Below are positions 18,340 to 26,277 of a DNA stretch of 42,545 nucleotides, piece by piece (within the stretch, counting starts at the first letter, position 1; each line of letters starts with the position of its first letter). This stretch comes from Candidatus Omnitrophota bacterium. Lineage in GTDB: Bacteria; Omnitrophota; Gorgyraeia; Duberdicusellales; 4484-171. The translations under genes were made by a program, and so were the position numbers. The DNA lies in assembly GCA_028692655.1 (NCBI GenBank), contig JAQUWY010000013.1, positions 1 through 42,545 on the forward strand. The letters are read 5' to 3'. The notes beneath the pieces are model-generated. The model saw nothing but the letters and a program-made list of their open reading frames with translations, had not been told where the DNA came from and did not search any database.

Positions 18340-19994
18340 TTCAATTCCAACTCAATTTCGAATTTACGTTTTTTCTTACCGGTAAAATTGTCACTTTGCA
18401 AATACAGCGGTTCTTCTTCCGAACCGGGACGCCTGAGTATAACCTCCGCAAACACCCCTGAACGGGAAAGTTTTTCCGTAAACAACTTAAGCTGATCTAC
18501 CGCATCTTCAAGCGTGGCATCAATTACGCCCGATAACTTTATATTCTTAAAGTCTTGGCCCTCTTTGGCTTGAGAAGCAGATCTTCTGCGGCGGCCGGAC
18601 TCCGAAGACGATGATTCGCTGGAGAATTCAAAAGTTTCTAAAGCTGTGTTTGAGGGGATGTATTTAGCGATAATTTCGAGCGACTTGGTCTTTGAGGAAC
18701 TGACTTCCTGCATTTTTTTGACAAAAGCCTCTTGAATCTTGATTTGTTTGTTAAGCGTATCAATATTCTTCTCGGCTTTCATAACAGTATCATATTCGGA
18801 CTTTGAAAATTTACTCTTTATAACCGAAAGACTACGGTTCAAAAACTGCAGCCTGACAAAAAGAACAAAAAATACAACCAAAAGAAACGCTGCAGCTACG
18901 CCAAGAATATTACCAGAAAAAATTCGAAATTGCCTAATCTTTTTTTCCTTTCTAGCTTCGGAAGGCAAAAAGTTCAACGCGGGCTGGCGGCTGTGCATAC
19001 TCAAAGCCATACCAAGAGCATTGGCAAAAACAGCACCTGTTCCAGTAAGCTCCTGGGAAGGAAGGTTATCCATTGAAACATTTTTAAGAGCGTTCATATT
19101 AAAAAGGTTTATCTTACCCCCGAGTTTTTTCTTGAGTAAATCGGCATACACCTCTATTTTAAATATACCTCCGCTGAACCAGATAGAATCAATGATTTTG
19201 CCGCCGGAAATTTCTTTATAATACGCAAAAGAACGCCTTATCTCTGATACAAGATAACTCCAACTTCCCGAAACGGAATCCTGAGATTCGTTCTTTAGGA
19301 ATTTAGCCTCGGCTTCTGCCTCATTAATATGCTCGTGCTTGGCTATCGCCTGGACAAAGTCACGTGAAGCAAAAAGAATGTTCCTCACTAAAGAAAGCTT
19401 ATTATTAGAAAAAATTACTAAAGTTGTATTTGCATAACCTATATCGATAAAACACCAGTCACGGGAAGCTTCCGGAAGGTAACCCGCAGCATAAGCGGCT
19501 AAATTTGAAGCAGTAGAACCTATAGAATCAGGGGTAATTCCTCGATTGGTAAAAAAGGAAAAATATTTAAACACCTCTCGTCGCATTGCCGCGGCAGCTA
19601 AAATTGACAGCTGGCCGGCCCCCTTACTCTTGTGTTCCTTAAGCGTAACGTAGCGCACGATATCCTCTTCTGCCGGAACCGGACGAATAACTCTTCTTGC
19701 TTCATTGACAACAGCTTTGTCAAAATCAGACCGAGACATAGGGGGGAGGTCAAAAACCGCATAATTAACAAAAGTTGAAGGCACTGATACGCCCACATCC
19801 GCGGCTTTAAGTTTCTGCAAGGAAACATTTTTGTGCAAACTTTCAAAGAAAACATCTTCATCGATAATACCGCTATTATCATAAGGGGTTCTAAAATACT
19901 TCAGGCTCAAGATTCTAAAAACCCCGCGGCTATGCGTAACCTCGGTTGTTTTCGTTAAATATGTCCCGATGTCTATGCTAATTGCAGGCTTCAT
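18336..19994 (-). CDS. PilM-PilN fusion protein of the pilus/secretion platform
   Basis: The 552-residue protein joins two components that are usually separate. Residues 1-340 are PilM-like, with the actin-fold phosphate motif SIDIGTYLTK at the start, SVPSTFVNYAVFDLPPM, and FIDIGYANTTLVIF. Residues about 353-375 form a single membrane helix, followed by a coiled-coil and a PilN-like periplasmic domain (IPSNTALETFEF, then a VEVILRRPG-like region). The join resembles GspL, which also combines both functions. It starts one base after the gspF stop, with AAGGTAGG as RBS, and overlaps the PilO gene by four bases. A Ser/Arg-rich linker (SSSESGRRRRSA) lies in the periplasmic part. Confidence 0.85.
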   Translation of the reverse strand: MKPAISIDIGTYLTKTTEVTHSRGVFRILSLKYFRTPYDNSGIIDEDVFFESLHKNVSLQKLKAADVGVSVPSTFVNYAVFDLPPMSRSDFDKAVVNEARRVIRPVPAEEDIVRYVTLKEHKSKGAGQLSILAAAAMRREVFKYFSFFTNRGITPDSIGSTASNLAAYAAGYLPEASRDWCFIDIGYANTTLVIFSNNKLSLVRNILFASRDFVQAIAKHEHINEAEAEAKFLKNESQDSVSGSWSYLVSEIRRSFAYYKEISGGKIIDSIWFSGGIFKIEVYADLLKKKLGGKINLFNMNALKNVSMDNLPSQELTGTGAVFANALGMALSMHSRQPALNFLPSEARKEKKIRQFRIFSGNILGVAAAFLLVVFFVLFVRLQFLNRSLSVIKSKFSKSEYDTVMKAEKNIDTLNKQIKIQEAFVKKMQEVSSSKTKSLEIIAKYIPSNTALETFEFSSESSSSESGRRRRSASQAKEGQDFKNIKLSGVIDATLEDAVDQLKLFTEKLSRSGVFAEVILRRPGSEEEPLYLQSDNFTGKKKRKFEIELELK

Positions 19995-19995
19995 T

Positions 19996-21195
19996 TTACC
20001 CTACCTTTTGAAACAATTGCGTAAGCGGCATAAAAACTACAAGAGCCAGAAACATTACAGATAACCCCAAGATAATAATAATCATCGGCTCTAAAATTGC
20101 AAAAATACCCTCTATCTTGCGAGGTGTTTCCTTGTCATAAAATTTACAGGTTTTAGTAAATCCTTCAGCCAAACTCCCTGAAGTTTCGCCCACATGAACC
20201 ATTCTAACCATAAAAGAAGGAAAAACATTAGTAGTTGCTAAAGCTGAAGAAAGTTCTCCGCCGGTAAAAACGCTCTTTTTGACCATTTCTACCGCTGACT
20301 CTAAAAATTTATTCGCTATAGTGCCTTTAACCATATCTAAAGTGGTAACTATCGGTATGCCATTAAATAAACACAAATATGTTGCCTGGGCAAAACGGGA
20401 AATTCCCAAATCATAGAACATCTCGCCAAAAATAGGAAGCCGTAATTTATACTTATCAAAAGAAAGCGCTGCCGCGTAATTTCTTTTAATAATTAATTTT
20501 ATCATAAATACCAGCAGAAAGATAGCCCCCAATATATAATACCAGGTTTTTCCTACAAACTTGCTAAAGCCCATAGCAAGCTGGGTAACAAGCGGCAGTT
20601 CTGTCCCAAAATCAGAAAATATTGTTTCAAACCTTGGCAACACAAATATCACTATAACCGCCAAAGCTCCAATCATTATTATAGATAAAATTATCGGGTA
20701 TATCGCAAGGCCTCGAATCCTGGCTTGTAAGTCTTGCTGCCATTCAAGGTAATCTGACATTTGTTCCAGAGCCGCGCCCAGCCTTCCGGTAGCTTCTCCC
20801 CCGGCAACCACCGCCTTGTACAATTCAGAAAAAACCTTAGGATATAACGCCAAGGCATCTCTCAGAGTTCCTCCGGCTTCAACAAAGCTTTTAATGCTTA
20901 CTAAAAGCGAAAGCATACGTATATCCGTGGTATCTCCAATTAAAGTAGTTAAGCCTTCAAGAAGCGGTATTCCGCCATTGAGCAGAGCCGCGAGATTGCG
21001 GGTAAAAAGCAAAACTTCTCTTTTCTTAAGGCAAAGATTTTTACCTCGGGTAATATTGCCGATTTCTTCAGCGGAAATAAAAATATAGCCCATGCGTGAA
21101 AGGTCATCTATCAGGATAGACTTGTCGCTGACAATGGAGAAACCTCTCACTTTCTTCCCGAATCTATCTCTTACTATGTATCTATATGCCGGCAT
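19996..21195 (-). CDS. GspF/PilC inner-membrane platform protein
   Basis: The 399-residue polytopic protein transmits ATPase motion to the growing pseudopilus. It has two repeated T2SSF domains (about 70-190 and 270-395) with the typical LLFTRNLAALLNGGIPLLEGL and GEATGRLGAALEQMSDYLE motifs in the first copy and VHVGETSGSLAEGFTKTCKFYD in the second. Hydrophobic segments are at about 162-185, 217-235 and 368-390. The RBS GAAGGAA precedes the ATG. It is followed immediately by the PilM-PilN fusion. Confidence 0.96.
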   Translation of the reverse strand: MPAYRYIVRDRFGKKVRGFSIVSDKSILIDDLSRMGYIFISAEEIGNITRGKNLCLKKREVLLFTRNLAALLNGGIPLLEGLTTLIGDTTDIRMLSLLVSIKSFVEAGGTLRDALALYPKVFSELYKAVVAGGEATGRLGAALEQMSDYLEWQQDLQARIRGLAIYPIILSIIMIGALAVIVIFVLPRFETIFSDFGTELPLVTQLAMGFSKFVGKTWYYILGAIFLLVFMIKLIIKRNYAAALSFDKYKLRLPIFGEMFYDLGISRFAQATYLCLFNGIPIVTTLDMVKGTIANKFLESAVEMVKKSVFTGGELSSALATTNVFPSFMVRMVHVGETSGSLAEGFTKTCKFYDKETPRKIEGIFAILEPMIIIILGLSVMFLALVVFMPLTQLFQKVG

Positions 21196-21278
21196 TTATT
21201 TCCTTCTCTGACAAAACCATTAAAAAATAAACTATATACTTTTTACTAGAAAACCAACCATAAGTCAATATCTATATG

Positions 21279-22616
21279 CTATTCTTCGCGCCAACTTCCT
21301 GGTTCTACAACCACGGCATCTCCTGTTATTATTGTAGCAGGAAACACAACAACTGAACGTGGCCTGCTAAACCCCGTTTTAGTCCATTCAATGGTCCCAT
21401 CGGCGCTCAATTTACTAACTCGATTTCCTGTATACTCAGCTACCCAGCACTCATCAGTATCAGGATTGACTGAGACAGAGGTCGGCCCACTTAGTCCGGT
21501 ACAAGTCCATTCAATGGTCCCATTGGCCCTCAATTTTCTAACTCGGTTTCCTGAATACTCAGCCACCCAGCACTCATTAGTGTTGGGATTGACTGAGACA
21601 GAAGCCGGCCTGGTAAACCCCGATCTAGTCCATTCAATGGTCCCATTGGCCCTCAATTTCCTAACTCGACCTCCCAAATACTCAGCCACCCAGCACTCAT
21701 TAGTGTTAGGATGGGTTGATACAGAGACCGGTCTGCTAAACCCCGTTTTAGTCCATTCAATGGTCCCATCGGCTTTCAATTTGCTAACTCGATTTCCGTT
21801 ATAATCAGCTACCCAGCACTCATTAGTGTTAGGATTGACTGAGACAGAGGCCGCCAAGTTAAAACCCGTTTGAGTCCATTCAATGGTCCCATCGGCTTTC
21901 AATTTGCTAACTCGATTTCCTGTATACTCAGCTACCCAGCACTCATTAGTGTTAGGATTGACTGAGACAGACTGCGGCCTGGTAAACCCAGCAACAGTCC
22001 ATTCGATAGTCCCATTGTCCCTCAACTTACTAACTCGTCCTTCTGAATCTTCAGTTACCCAGCACTCATTAGTATCAGGATTGACTGAGACAGAATATGG
22101 CTCGTTGAATCCGGTGTTAGTCCATTCAATGGTCCCATCGGCTTTCAACTTACTAACTCGATCTCCCTCAAACTCGGCTACCCAAGCTTCTTCCGATACT
22201 GTTGGCAATCCTGAATTGACCAAAATGGCAGAGATGCGCTTATGTGTATCGCCTACCCAGCCGTGGGAAACAATCAATAGTTTATCAAGAACAGCCGGGT
22301 TAGTGTCCTGGACTCCAACCCAATACTGGCCTTCGCCCAAGTCTTCAGTTTCATCTAAGCCAAGCTCGCCGCGATGGTTGATATTGTCACCATTTATATC
22401 CATAGTCCAATTATCCCAATCATTAGCAAGTTCAACTTTTGCCCGCTCTACGCCGGCTTTGGCTAACTGGTAGGCGTCAGCGCTTCTTTGTTGATAAAGG
22501 TTTACTTTCAAAGTTGTGGTTGTCTTAAAAATAATTGCTGAAGCCACACCGACGATTATCAGCAAAGCCAATACAACATAAAACAAAGTCTGGGTTTTTA
22601 TTTTTCTCGCACTCAT
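21279..22616 (-). CDS. PilX/GspK-like pilin fused to a seven-repeat beta-propeller
   Basis: The 445-residue protein has an N-terminal membrane helix (about 11-30) followed by the AYQLAKAGVERAKVEL pattern found in PilX/GspK-type minor pilins. A short linker domain runs to about residue 140. Residues 143-430 are seven tandem 41-residue repeats of the form ECWVAEY-GNRVSKL-ADGTIEWT-TGF-RP-SVSVNPNTN. Each has the length and NHL/YVTN-like pattern of one propeller blade, so seven would close a ring. Copies 2-7 each carry a Cys; copy 1 has Ala there. There is no classical GFTLIE cleavage site, as is usual for PilX-type genes with degenerate sites. It would display a propeller at the pilus or pseudopilus tip. 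It sits six bases after the GspJ-like gene. Confidence 0.85.
   Translation of the reverse strand: MSARKIKTQTLFYVVLALLIIVGVASAIIFKTTTTLKVNLYQQRSADAYQLAKAGVERAKVELANDWDNWTMDINGDNINHRGELGLDETEDLGEGQYWVGVQDTNPAVLDKLLIVSHGWVGDTHKRISAILVNSGLPTVSEEAWVAEFEGDRVSKLKADGTIEWTNTGFNEPYSVSVNPDTNECWVTEDSEGRVSKLRDNGTIEWTVAGFTRPQSVSVNPNTNECWVAEYTGNRVSKLKADGTIEWTQTGFNLAASVSVNPNTNECWVADYNGNRVSKLKADGTIEWTKTGFSRPVSVSTHPNTNECWVAEYLGGRVRKLRANGTIEWTRSGFTRPASVSVNPNTNECWVAEYSGNRVRKLRANGTIEWTCTGLSGPTSVSVNPDTDECWVAEYTGNRVSKLSADGTIEWTKTGFSRPRSVVVFPATIITGDAVVVEPGSWREE
21330..22190 (-). repeat. Seven tandem 123-bp repeats encoding propeller blades
   Basis: The DNA repeats with a 123-bp period, for example GTCCATTCAATGGTCCCAT and CACCCAGCACTCATTAGTGTT on the plus strand recur once per unit. 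Neighbouring units are highly similar at the DNA level, including third codon positions, which points to recent duplication or gene conversion. Copy number may vary between strains, and assembly collapse is possible. The plus-strand ORFs at 21391-22473 are shadows of this array. Confidence 0.92.
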
Positions 22617-22622
22617 TCTCTA

Positions 22623-23291
22623 TTAAGGTATATCATTTAAAGCTGTTACACTGGCTCTTAAAGTCTGAGTCTGGCTATTAGTTTGACCGGGATATTCTAC
22701 TGTAAGAATAACTTTAAAGTTCTGGTTAGTTAAATCATATTCAAAAATCGAGAAAGGGTCGGTGGTAACTGAATCAACAGGGTTGTCAACTACTCCCGCC
22801 CTAACCACCCCACTGCTATCGCGCACCTCCCGAAATAGCTCTTGACGATTAGCATTCGCTGTCTGCAAAGAAATTTCAAAGTCTGGATCACAAGTGTCAT
22901 CTACGCCGCGGTACAAAGCAGCACTGTCTCCGTAAACGGTAATTGGAACAACAGTAGTTTCAAAACCCCTCCAATACCAAACACAAGGGTCAATAGAGGT
23001 TATTCCATTATGATCAATATCACTTTGGAAAGTAACTGCGTCATAATCAGCAAAAGGAACAGGGCTAACTTCAAAACCAGCACCCCAACGAGCCTCATTA
23101 ATCATAAAATCTATTGCCCAGTTGGCATCTTGGAGAACTTTAGCTTTATCGACAAGTTTTGCTCCGGAACGGGTAGTATTAAATAAAATACTCCCAGTCG
23201 CTGCAATTACTATCGCGAAAATAGAAATAACAACCGCCGTTTCAGCCAGCGTAAGGGAAGTTTTTGCTTTAGTCTCTTTCATCATCATCAC
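22623..23291 (-). CDS. GspJ/PilW-like minor pseudopilin with unusual cleavage site
   Basis: The 222-residue protein has an N-terminal prepilin-like helix, LTLAETAVVISIFAIVIAATGSI, preceded by KTS. The +5 Glu is present, but position -1 is Ser instead of the near-invariant Gly and +1 is Leu instead of Phe. The rest is a beta-rich globular domain ending in a strand-rich region (FKVILTVEYPG), consistent with a GspJ/PilW minor pilin. The start lies inside a GTG-ATG-ATG-ATG run that overlaps the preceding gene by up to 23 bases, so the exact first Met is uncertain; MKETK is most plausible. Confidence 0.75.
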   Translation of the reverse strand: MMMMKETKAKTSLTLAETAVVISIFAIVIAATGSILFNTTRSGAKLVDKAKVLQDANWAIDFMINEARWGAGFEVSPVPFADYDAVTFQSDIDHNGITSIDPCVWYWRGFETTVVPITVYGDSAALYRGVDDTCDPDFEISLQTANANRQELFREVRDSSGVVRAGVVDNPVDSVTTDPFSIFEYDLTNQNFKVILTVEYPGQTNSQTQTLRASVTALNDIP

Positions 23292-24321
23292 TAGGACTCA
23301 TGCATCCTGGATCATCAGGAAAATCAATTAAACAATCTCCGTCATCGTCAAGATTGTTGCTGCAGCGCGGATACGGATTCCCGCAACATAACCTTCTGGT
23401 GTCGTAATTGTTGCCACCTAAAGAGGAGCAGGTACAGATAGCAACCCACGTTGCCCCATTCCACTTATACGCAGCATTATCACAGCAGTTTGCCATAGGA
23501 CCATAACGTTGATAACTTTGAACACTAGCAAACCCTATTACATTGCATGCGTGCAATCGAGAAACATTATCATCATTAAGCAAAAAATCACAATTTGCTC
23601 CCTGCCTGGAACAGTTGTACTTTTGATGACACTCAGGACCTGAATAGCGGTCGCTCACGGGATTATACTGCGGAAAAGCTGTAAAAGTGTGTTCGACTGC
23701 CTCATTGATTTCATAATCGTCGTAACAACTGGGTATATCAATCTGTTCATCTAACTCACAACAATTGCCATCTACGGCACAATCGCAAGGTTGCGGATTG
23801 CAGGCAGGGCCTCTAGATCCGCCTATCAAACTGGATACAGCTATACTCCCGTCATCAACTCCATCATTGTTGGAATCCCACCCGACTAGCACCCTGATTA
23901 AAGCCAGGTTCTCCGGCCGGTCAAAAGAATCCGGATTGGCGGCTTCATCCTCAATATCTCCGTCTTGATCAAGATCCCAGGAACCTTCAGTAAGCCGGTG
24001 AAAACTATTAAAAGGGTCACCAGAATCAGCTGGATTCAGGTTAAGCGTTCCGTAGTCTTCAGCTTCGAGTTCAATGAAGCCGGGATCAGAAGGATCATCA
24101 TATAACGGGTCAAAAAAAGGATCGCTCAAATCAAGAAGGGCTAAATCTTCTAATTTATCTTGAGCCAATTTATGAGCGGTCATTTTATAATTGGCAAGAC
24201 GGATAGTGAGAAAAGCTTTGCTTATCGCCGGCATAATTCCGGCAATAATAACAGCTAAAATAGTTATGGTTACGGCAATTTCAATAAGACTAAAACCCTT
24301 ACTTGCTCTAAATTTTAGCAT
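23269..24321 (-). CDS. Large prepilin with cysteine- and aspartate-rich C-terminus
   Basis: The 350-residue protein begins MLKFRASKGFSLIEIAVTITILAV, a canonical prepilin leader with cleavage after Gly and +5 Glu, resembling GspI/PilV types. The head domain is acidic with many Asp-rich turns such as DLDQDGDIEDE and DSNNDGVDDG, similar to calcium-binding DxDxDG loops. Residues from about 175 are rich in Cys (PCDCAVDGNCCELD, CNVIG, NCCDNAAY, CTCSS, LCCGNPYPRC). The tail has CSNNLDDDGDCLIDFPDDPGC, a pattern seen in many secreted repeat proteins. It is probably an extracellular, disulfide- and calcium-stabilised tip or adhesin subunit. The S23 cassette lies between it and gspH. Confidence 0.85.
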   Translation of the reverse strand: MLKFRASKGFSLIEIAVTITILAVIIAGIMPAISKAFLTIRLANYKMTAHKLAQDKLEDLALLDLSDPFFDPLYDDPSDPGFIELEAEDYGTLNLNPADSGDPFNSFHRLTEGSWDLDQDGDIEDEAANPDSFDRPENLALIRVLVGWDSNNDGVDDGSIAVSSLIGGSRGPACNPQPCDCAVDGNCCELDEQIDIPSCYDDYEINEAVEHTFTAFPQYNPVSDRYSGPECHQKYNCSRQGANCDFLLNDDNVSRLHACNVIGFASVQSYQRYGPMANCCDNAAYKWNGATWVAICTCSSLGGNNYDTRRLCCGNPYPRCSNNLDDDGDCLIDFPDDPGCMSPSDDDERD

Positions 24322-24341
24322 AGTTTACCCTGCTCGTTTAG

Positions 24342-24865
24342 CGTTTATCGGCTACGATGCCCTTATTAAACAAATGTAAAGATCAAAAATCAAATAGCAA
24401 AATTACAGTGTAAAATGCAAATACTTCAAAATCATTTTTTACCTTTGAGAGTTAAAATACTTGATGCAAAAATATTAGGAGACTCTTCAAGTTCTTTTAA
24501 AAACCAGGCTACTTCTTCGGATTTAGATCGTTTGGCATCACGGAGCAAGGAAAGCCAAATCTTACTTTCATTGGCTGATTTCAGTGAAATGGTAAAAAAG
24601 TTTGTAAATTCTTTTTTGCTGCTGGCTGACTGGCCTTCAACGTAATTTTCCAGGATACTTGTGCCACTTCTTAATAATTGATCGCCGATTTTTCTAGAAA
24701 CATTATCGTTAGGTAATCTGTCTAAAAACTCTGTAAGCGTTAAGGCAAAGTTATATAGCCTTTTTTTGAAGTTCTCTTTAAAATTATTAAATTTTGCATT
24801 TTGCATTGTCATTTTGATTTTTAATTTAAATTCATACGGGCTTCATTACCCTGACCGATAAACGT
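24342..24865. repeat. Nested inverted repeats bounding the S23 gene
   Basis: Three inverted pairs surround the S23 gene. CGTTTATCGG (24342-24351) faces CCGATAAACG (24855-24864); AAAAATCAAA (24385-24394) faces TTTGATTTTT (24813-24822); AAAATGCAAA (24412-24421) faces TTTGCATTTT (24793-24802). A further motif, ATACGGGCTTCATTACC (24834-24850), recurs with two changes near 37414. The unit fits exactly in the gap between gspH and the next pilin. This looks like a small mobilisable cassette, but no target-site duplication was identified. Confidence 0.55.
24432..24812 (-). CDS. Four-helix-bundle protein (23S rRNA-intervening-sequence S23 family)
   Basis: The 126-residue protein matches the small four-helix-bundle family found in 23S rRNA intervening sequences and scattered through genomes of uncultivated bacteria: an aromatic first helix, IGDQLLRSGTSILENYVEGQSASSKKEF in the middle, and FTISLKSANESKIWLSLLRD in the third helix. 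Function is unknown. It is unrelated to pili, interrupts the run of pilin genes and is flanked by inverted AT-rich repeats, suggesting insertion as a small cassette. The first or third codon (MTMQ) could be the start. Confidence 0.9.
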   Translation of the reverse strand: MTMQNAKFNNFKENFKKRLYNFALTLTEFLDRLPNDNVSRKIGDQLLRSGTSILENYVEGQSASSKKEFTNFFTISLKSANESKIWLSLLRDAKRSKSEEVAWFLKELEESPNIFASSILTLKGKK

Positions 24866-24877
24866 ATCTTTTAATCT

Positions 24878-25369
24878 TCACAAACGCTCCCAGCTAATAT
24901 GCCCGGTTAAACTACGGATAGTTATGTTGGCTCTCGCTCCCCGGCGCCAAAGCTCAATCACCAAAGGATCTGCTATTGCACTATTCAACCCTCCGGAAAC
25001 ATGGTTAAAACTAAATTCAGTGGTTCCGGGAGCGCTCTGTAAAACAAGGCCATCAACATCTATCTTCTTCCTGCCCACGATACTATCCGGTTCAATTCCG
25101 TCGGGATCAATTTTAAAAATTGTATAGCTGCCATCAAGAGTAGTGTCGCCATCAACATCAAAATTTATCAAATAATCATGGCGAGTTGCCCTGGCCATTG
25201 CCCTGACCCAGGACAAATCTCCTGCCAATTTTTGAGTTTGAGTTTCAAGGTACCGAGAAGAAACTACAGAGAAGGAAACACCTATGGTGACTGAAATCAG
25301 AGCAATGATCGCCGTTACAATCATTATTTCAATAAGAGTAAAACCTTTTTTAAAATTCAAAGTTTTCAT
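24878..25369 (-). CDS. GspH/FimT-like pseudopilin
   Basis: The 163-residue protein has the canonical prepilin leader KKGFTLIEIMIVTAIIALISV and then a GspH/FimT-type domain: a helix leading to LAGDLSWVRAMARATRHDYLINFD, beta strands, and a C-terminal INITIRSLTGHISWE-like ending, where a terminal strand of this type is common to FimT/GspH. It would be a minor pilin of the initiation complex. Its start overlaps the preceding TPR-like gene by four bases (ATGA). Confidence 0.9.
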   Translation of the reverse strand: MKTLNFKKGFTLIEIMIVTAIIALISVTIGVSFSVVSSRYLETQTQKLAGDLSWVRAMARATRHDYLINFDVDGDTTLDGSYTIFKIDPDGIEPDSIVGRKKIDVDGLVLQSAPGTTEFSFNHVSGGLNSAIADPLVIELWRRGARANITIRSLTGHISWERL

Positions 25370-26277
25370 TGTTTACAACTCGAACAACCCTTTGCCGGCT
25401 CAGCCTCATTGGGTTTATTCCTGCCGGCTTCAGCGCCTTGGCTAAAACTACTCATTATCTTCCCCGACTTAGCATCAAGGTAATACCCTCCTCCGAAAGG
25501 GTCCTTGGGTATTAACTCTATCAACCCCTCCTCTGCCAGCTCATTCAAATCTTTGGGCAGGCGGCCATAGTTTTTAGAAAATTCCCTTACCTTTTCCTCA
25601 AGCATAACTATATTGCTCAACCATTCAATTTTAAGTTTTATCCAATCTAATTGTTGGGGATCGGTAACTGAAGCTTCAAGCCCCTTTAAATACAGAAGCC
25701 CCATGCCGGCTTTACCGGCCCGATAGTAAAGCATTGGCTGATTGCTCTTTAGATAATTTGGTGCTCCCGGTAAAATTGAAGCCTGCTGATAAAATTGAGC
25801 AGCGCTAAGATAATCTCCCAATTGATAATAATTAAAACCTATCCAATAAGGTATCTCCCATTTCAAAGGATTAAGGCGCAAGCCGGACTCTAAAAACTTT
25901 ATACCGGTAGATAAACTTTCCTTGTCCTGAGTCATTACCACTCCTCCAAAAAAATAGGCCTGTAGCAATTCAGGGTTTAATGTTATTGCGGCTTCAAAAT
26001 TTTTCTGAACCCAGTAAACTTTATCTGAGTAGGAAGGGAAATTATCGGTAATAGCCAAAATACCTTTTATGTAGTAGGCATCGGCCAAAACTTGGCGAAA
26101 GCCTCCTTGAATGAGCTCTAAATACTTAGTATTGGGCACAAAATAGGTATATTTTTCATAGGAAAAAGAAAAGTGCTCTAAGCGCCGGGAGGTAAAAACG
26201 AGCGCGGCCAAACAGCAGGGAATCAGGAGCCCTATCAGTACTCTTTCTTTTGAAAGACAAAAAGGTTTATCAGCCAT
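25366..26277 (-). CDS. TPR-like membrane-anchored protein of unknown function
   Basis: The 303-residue protein has one N-terminal membrane segment (about 13-29) and then helical repeats resembling TPRs (for example FEAAITLNPELLQAYFFGG, LESGLRLNPLKWEIPYWIGFNYYQLGDYLSAAQFYQQA). The C-terminal part has a segment with LPKDLNELAEEGLIELIPKDPFGGGYYLD, which resembles the end of many GspG-type pilin heads, and a final CSSC. It lies between an ABC transporter pair and gspH, overlapping both, so it is translated with them. It may be a scaffold for pilus assembly. The 5' end overlaps the permease gene by 43 bases and no RBS is clear. Confidence 0.7.
   Translation of the reverse strand: MADKPFCLSKERVLIGLLIPCCLAALVFTSRRLEHFSFSYEKYTYFVPNTKYLELIQGGFRQVLADAYYIKGILAITDNFPSYSDKVYWVQKNFEAAITLNPELLQAYFFGGVVMTQDKESLSTGIKFLESGLRLNPLKWEIPYWIGFNYYQLGDYLSAAQFYQQASILPGAPNYLKSNQPMLYYRAGKAGMGLLYLKGLEASVTDPQQLDWIKLKIEWLSNIVMLEEKVREFSKNYGRLPKDLNELAEEGLIELIPKDPFGGGYYLDAKSGKIMSSFSQGAEAGRNKPNEAEPAKGCSSCKQ

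Noticed and set aside
21391-22473. Two plus-strand ORFs (137 and 196 aa) with repeats
   Set aside because: They are antisense shadows of the propeller repeats; the minus-strand reading gives sensible blades with conserved Gly, Trp and Asn.
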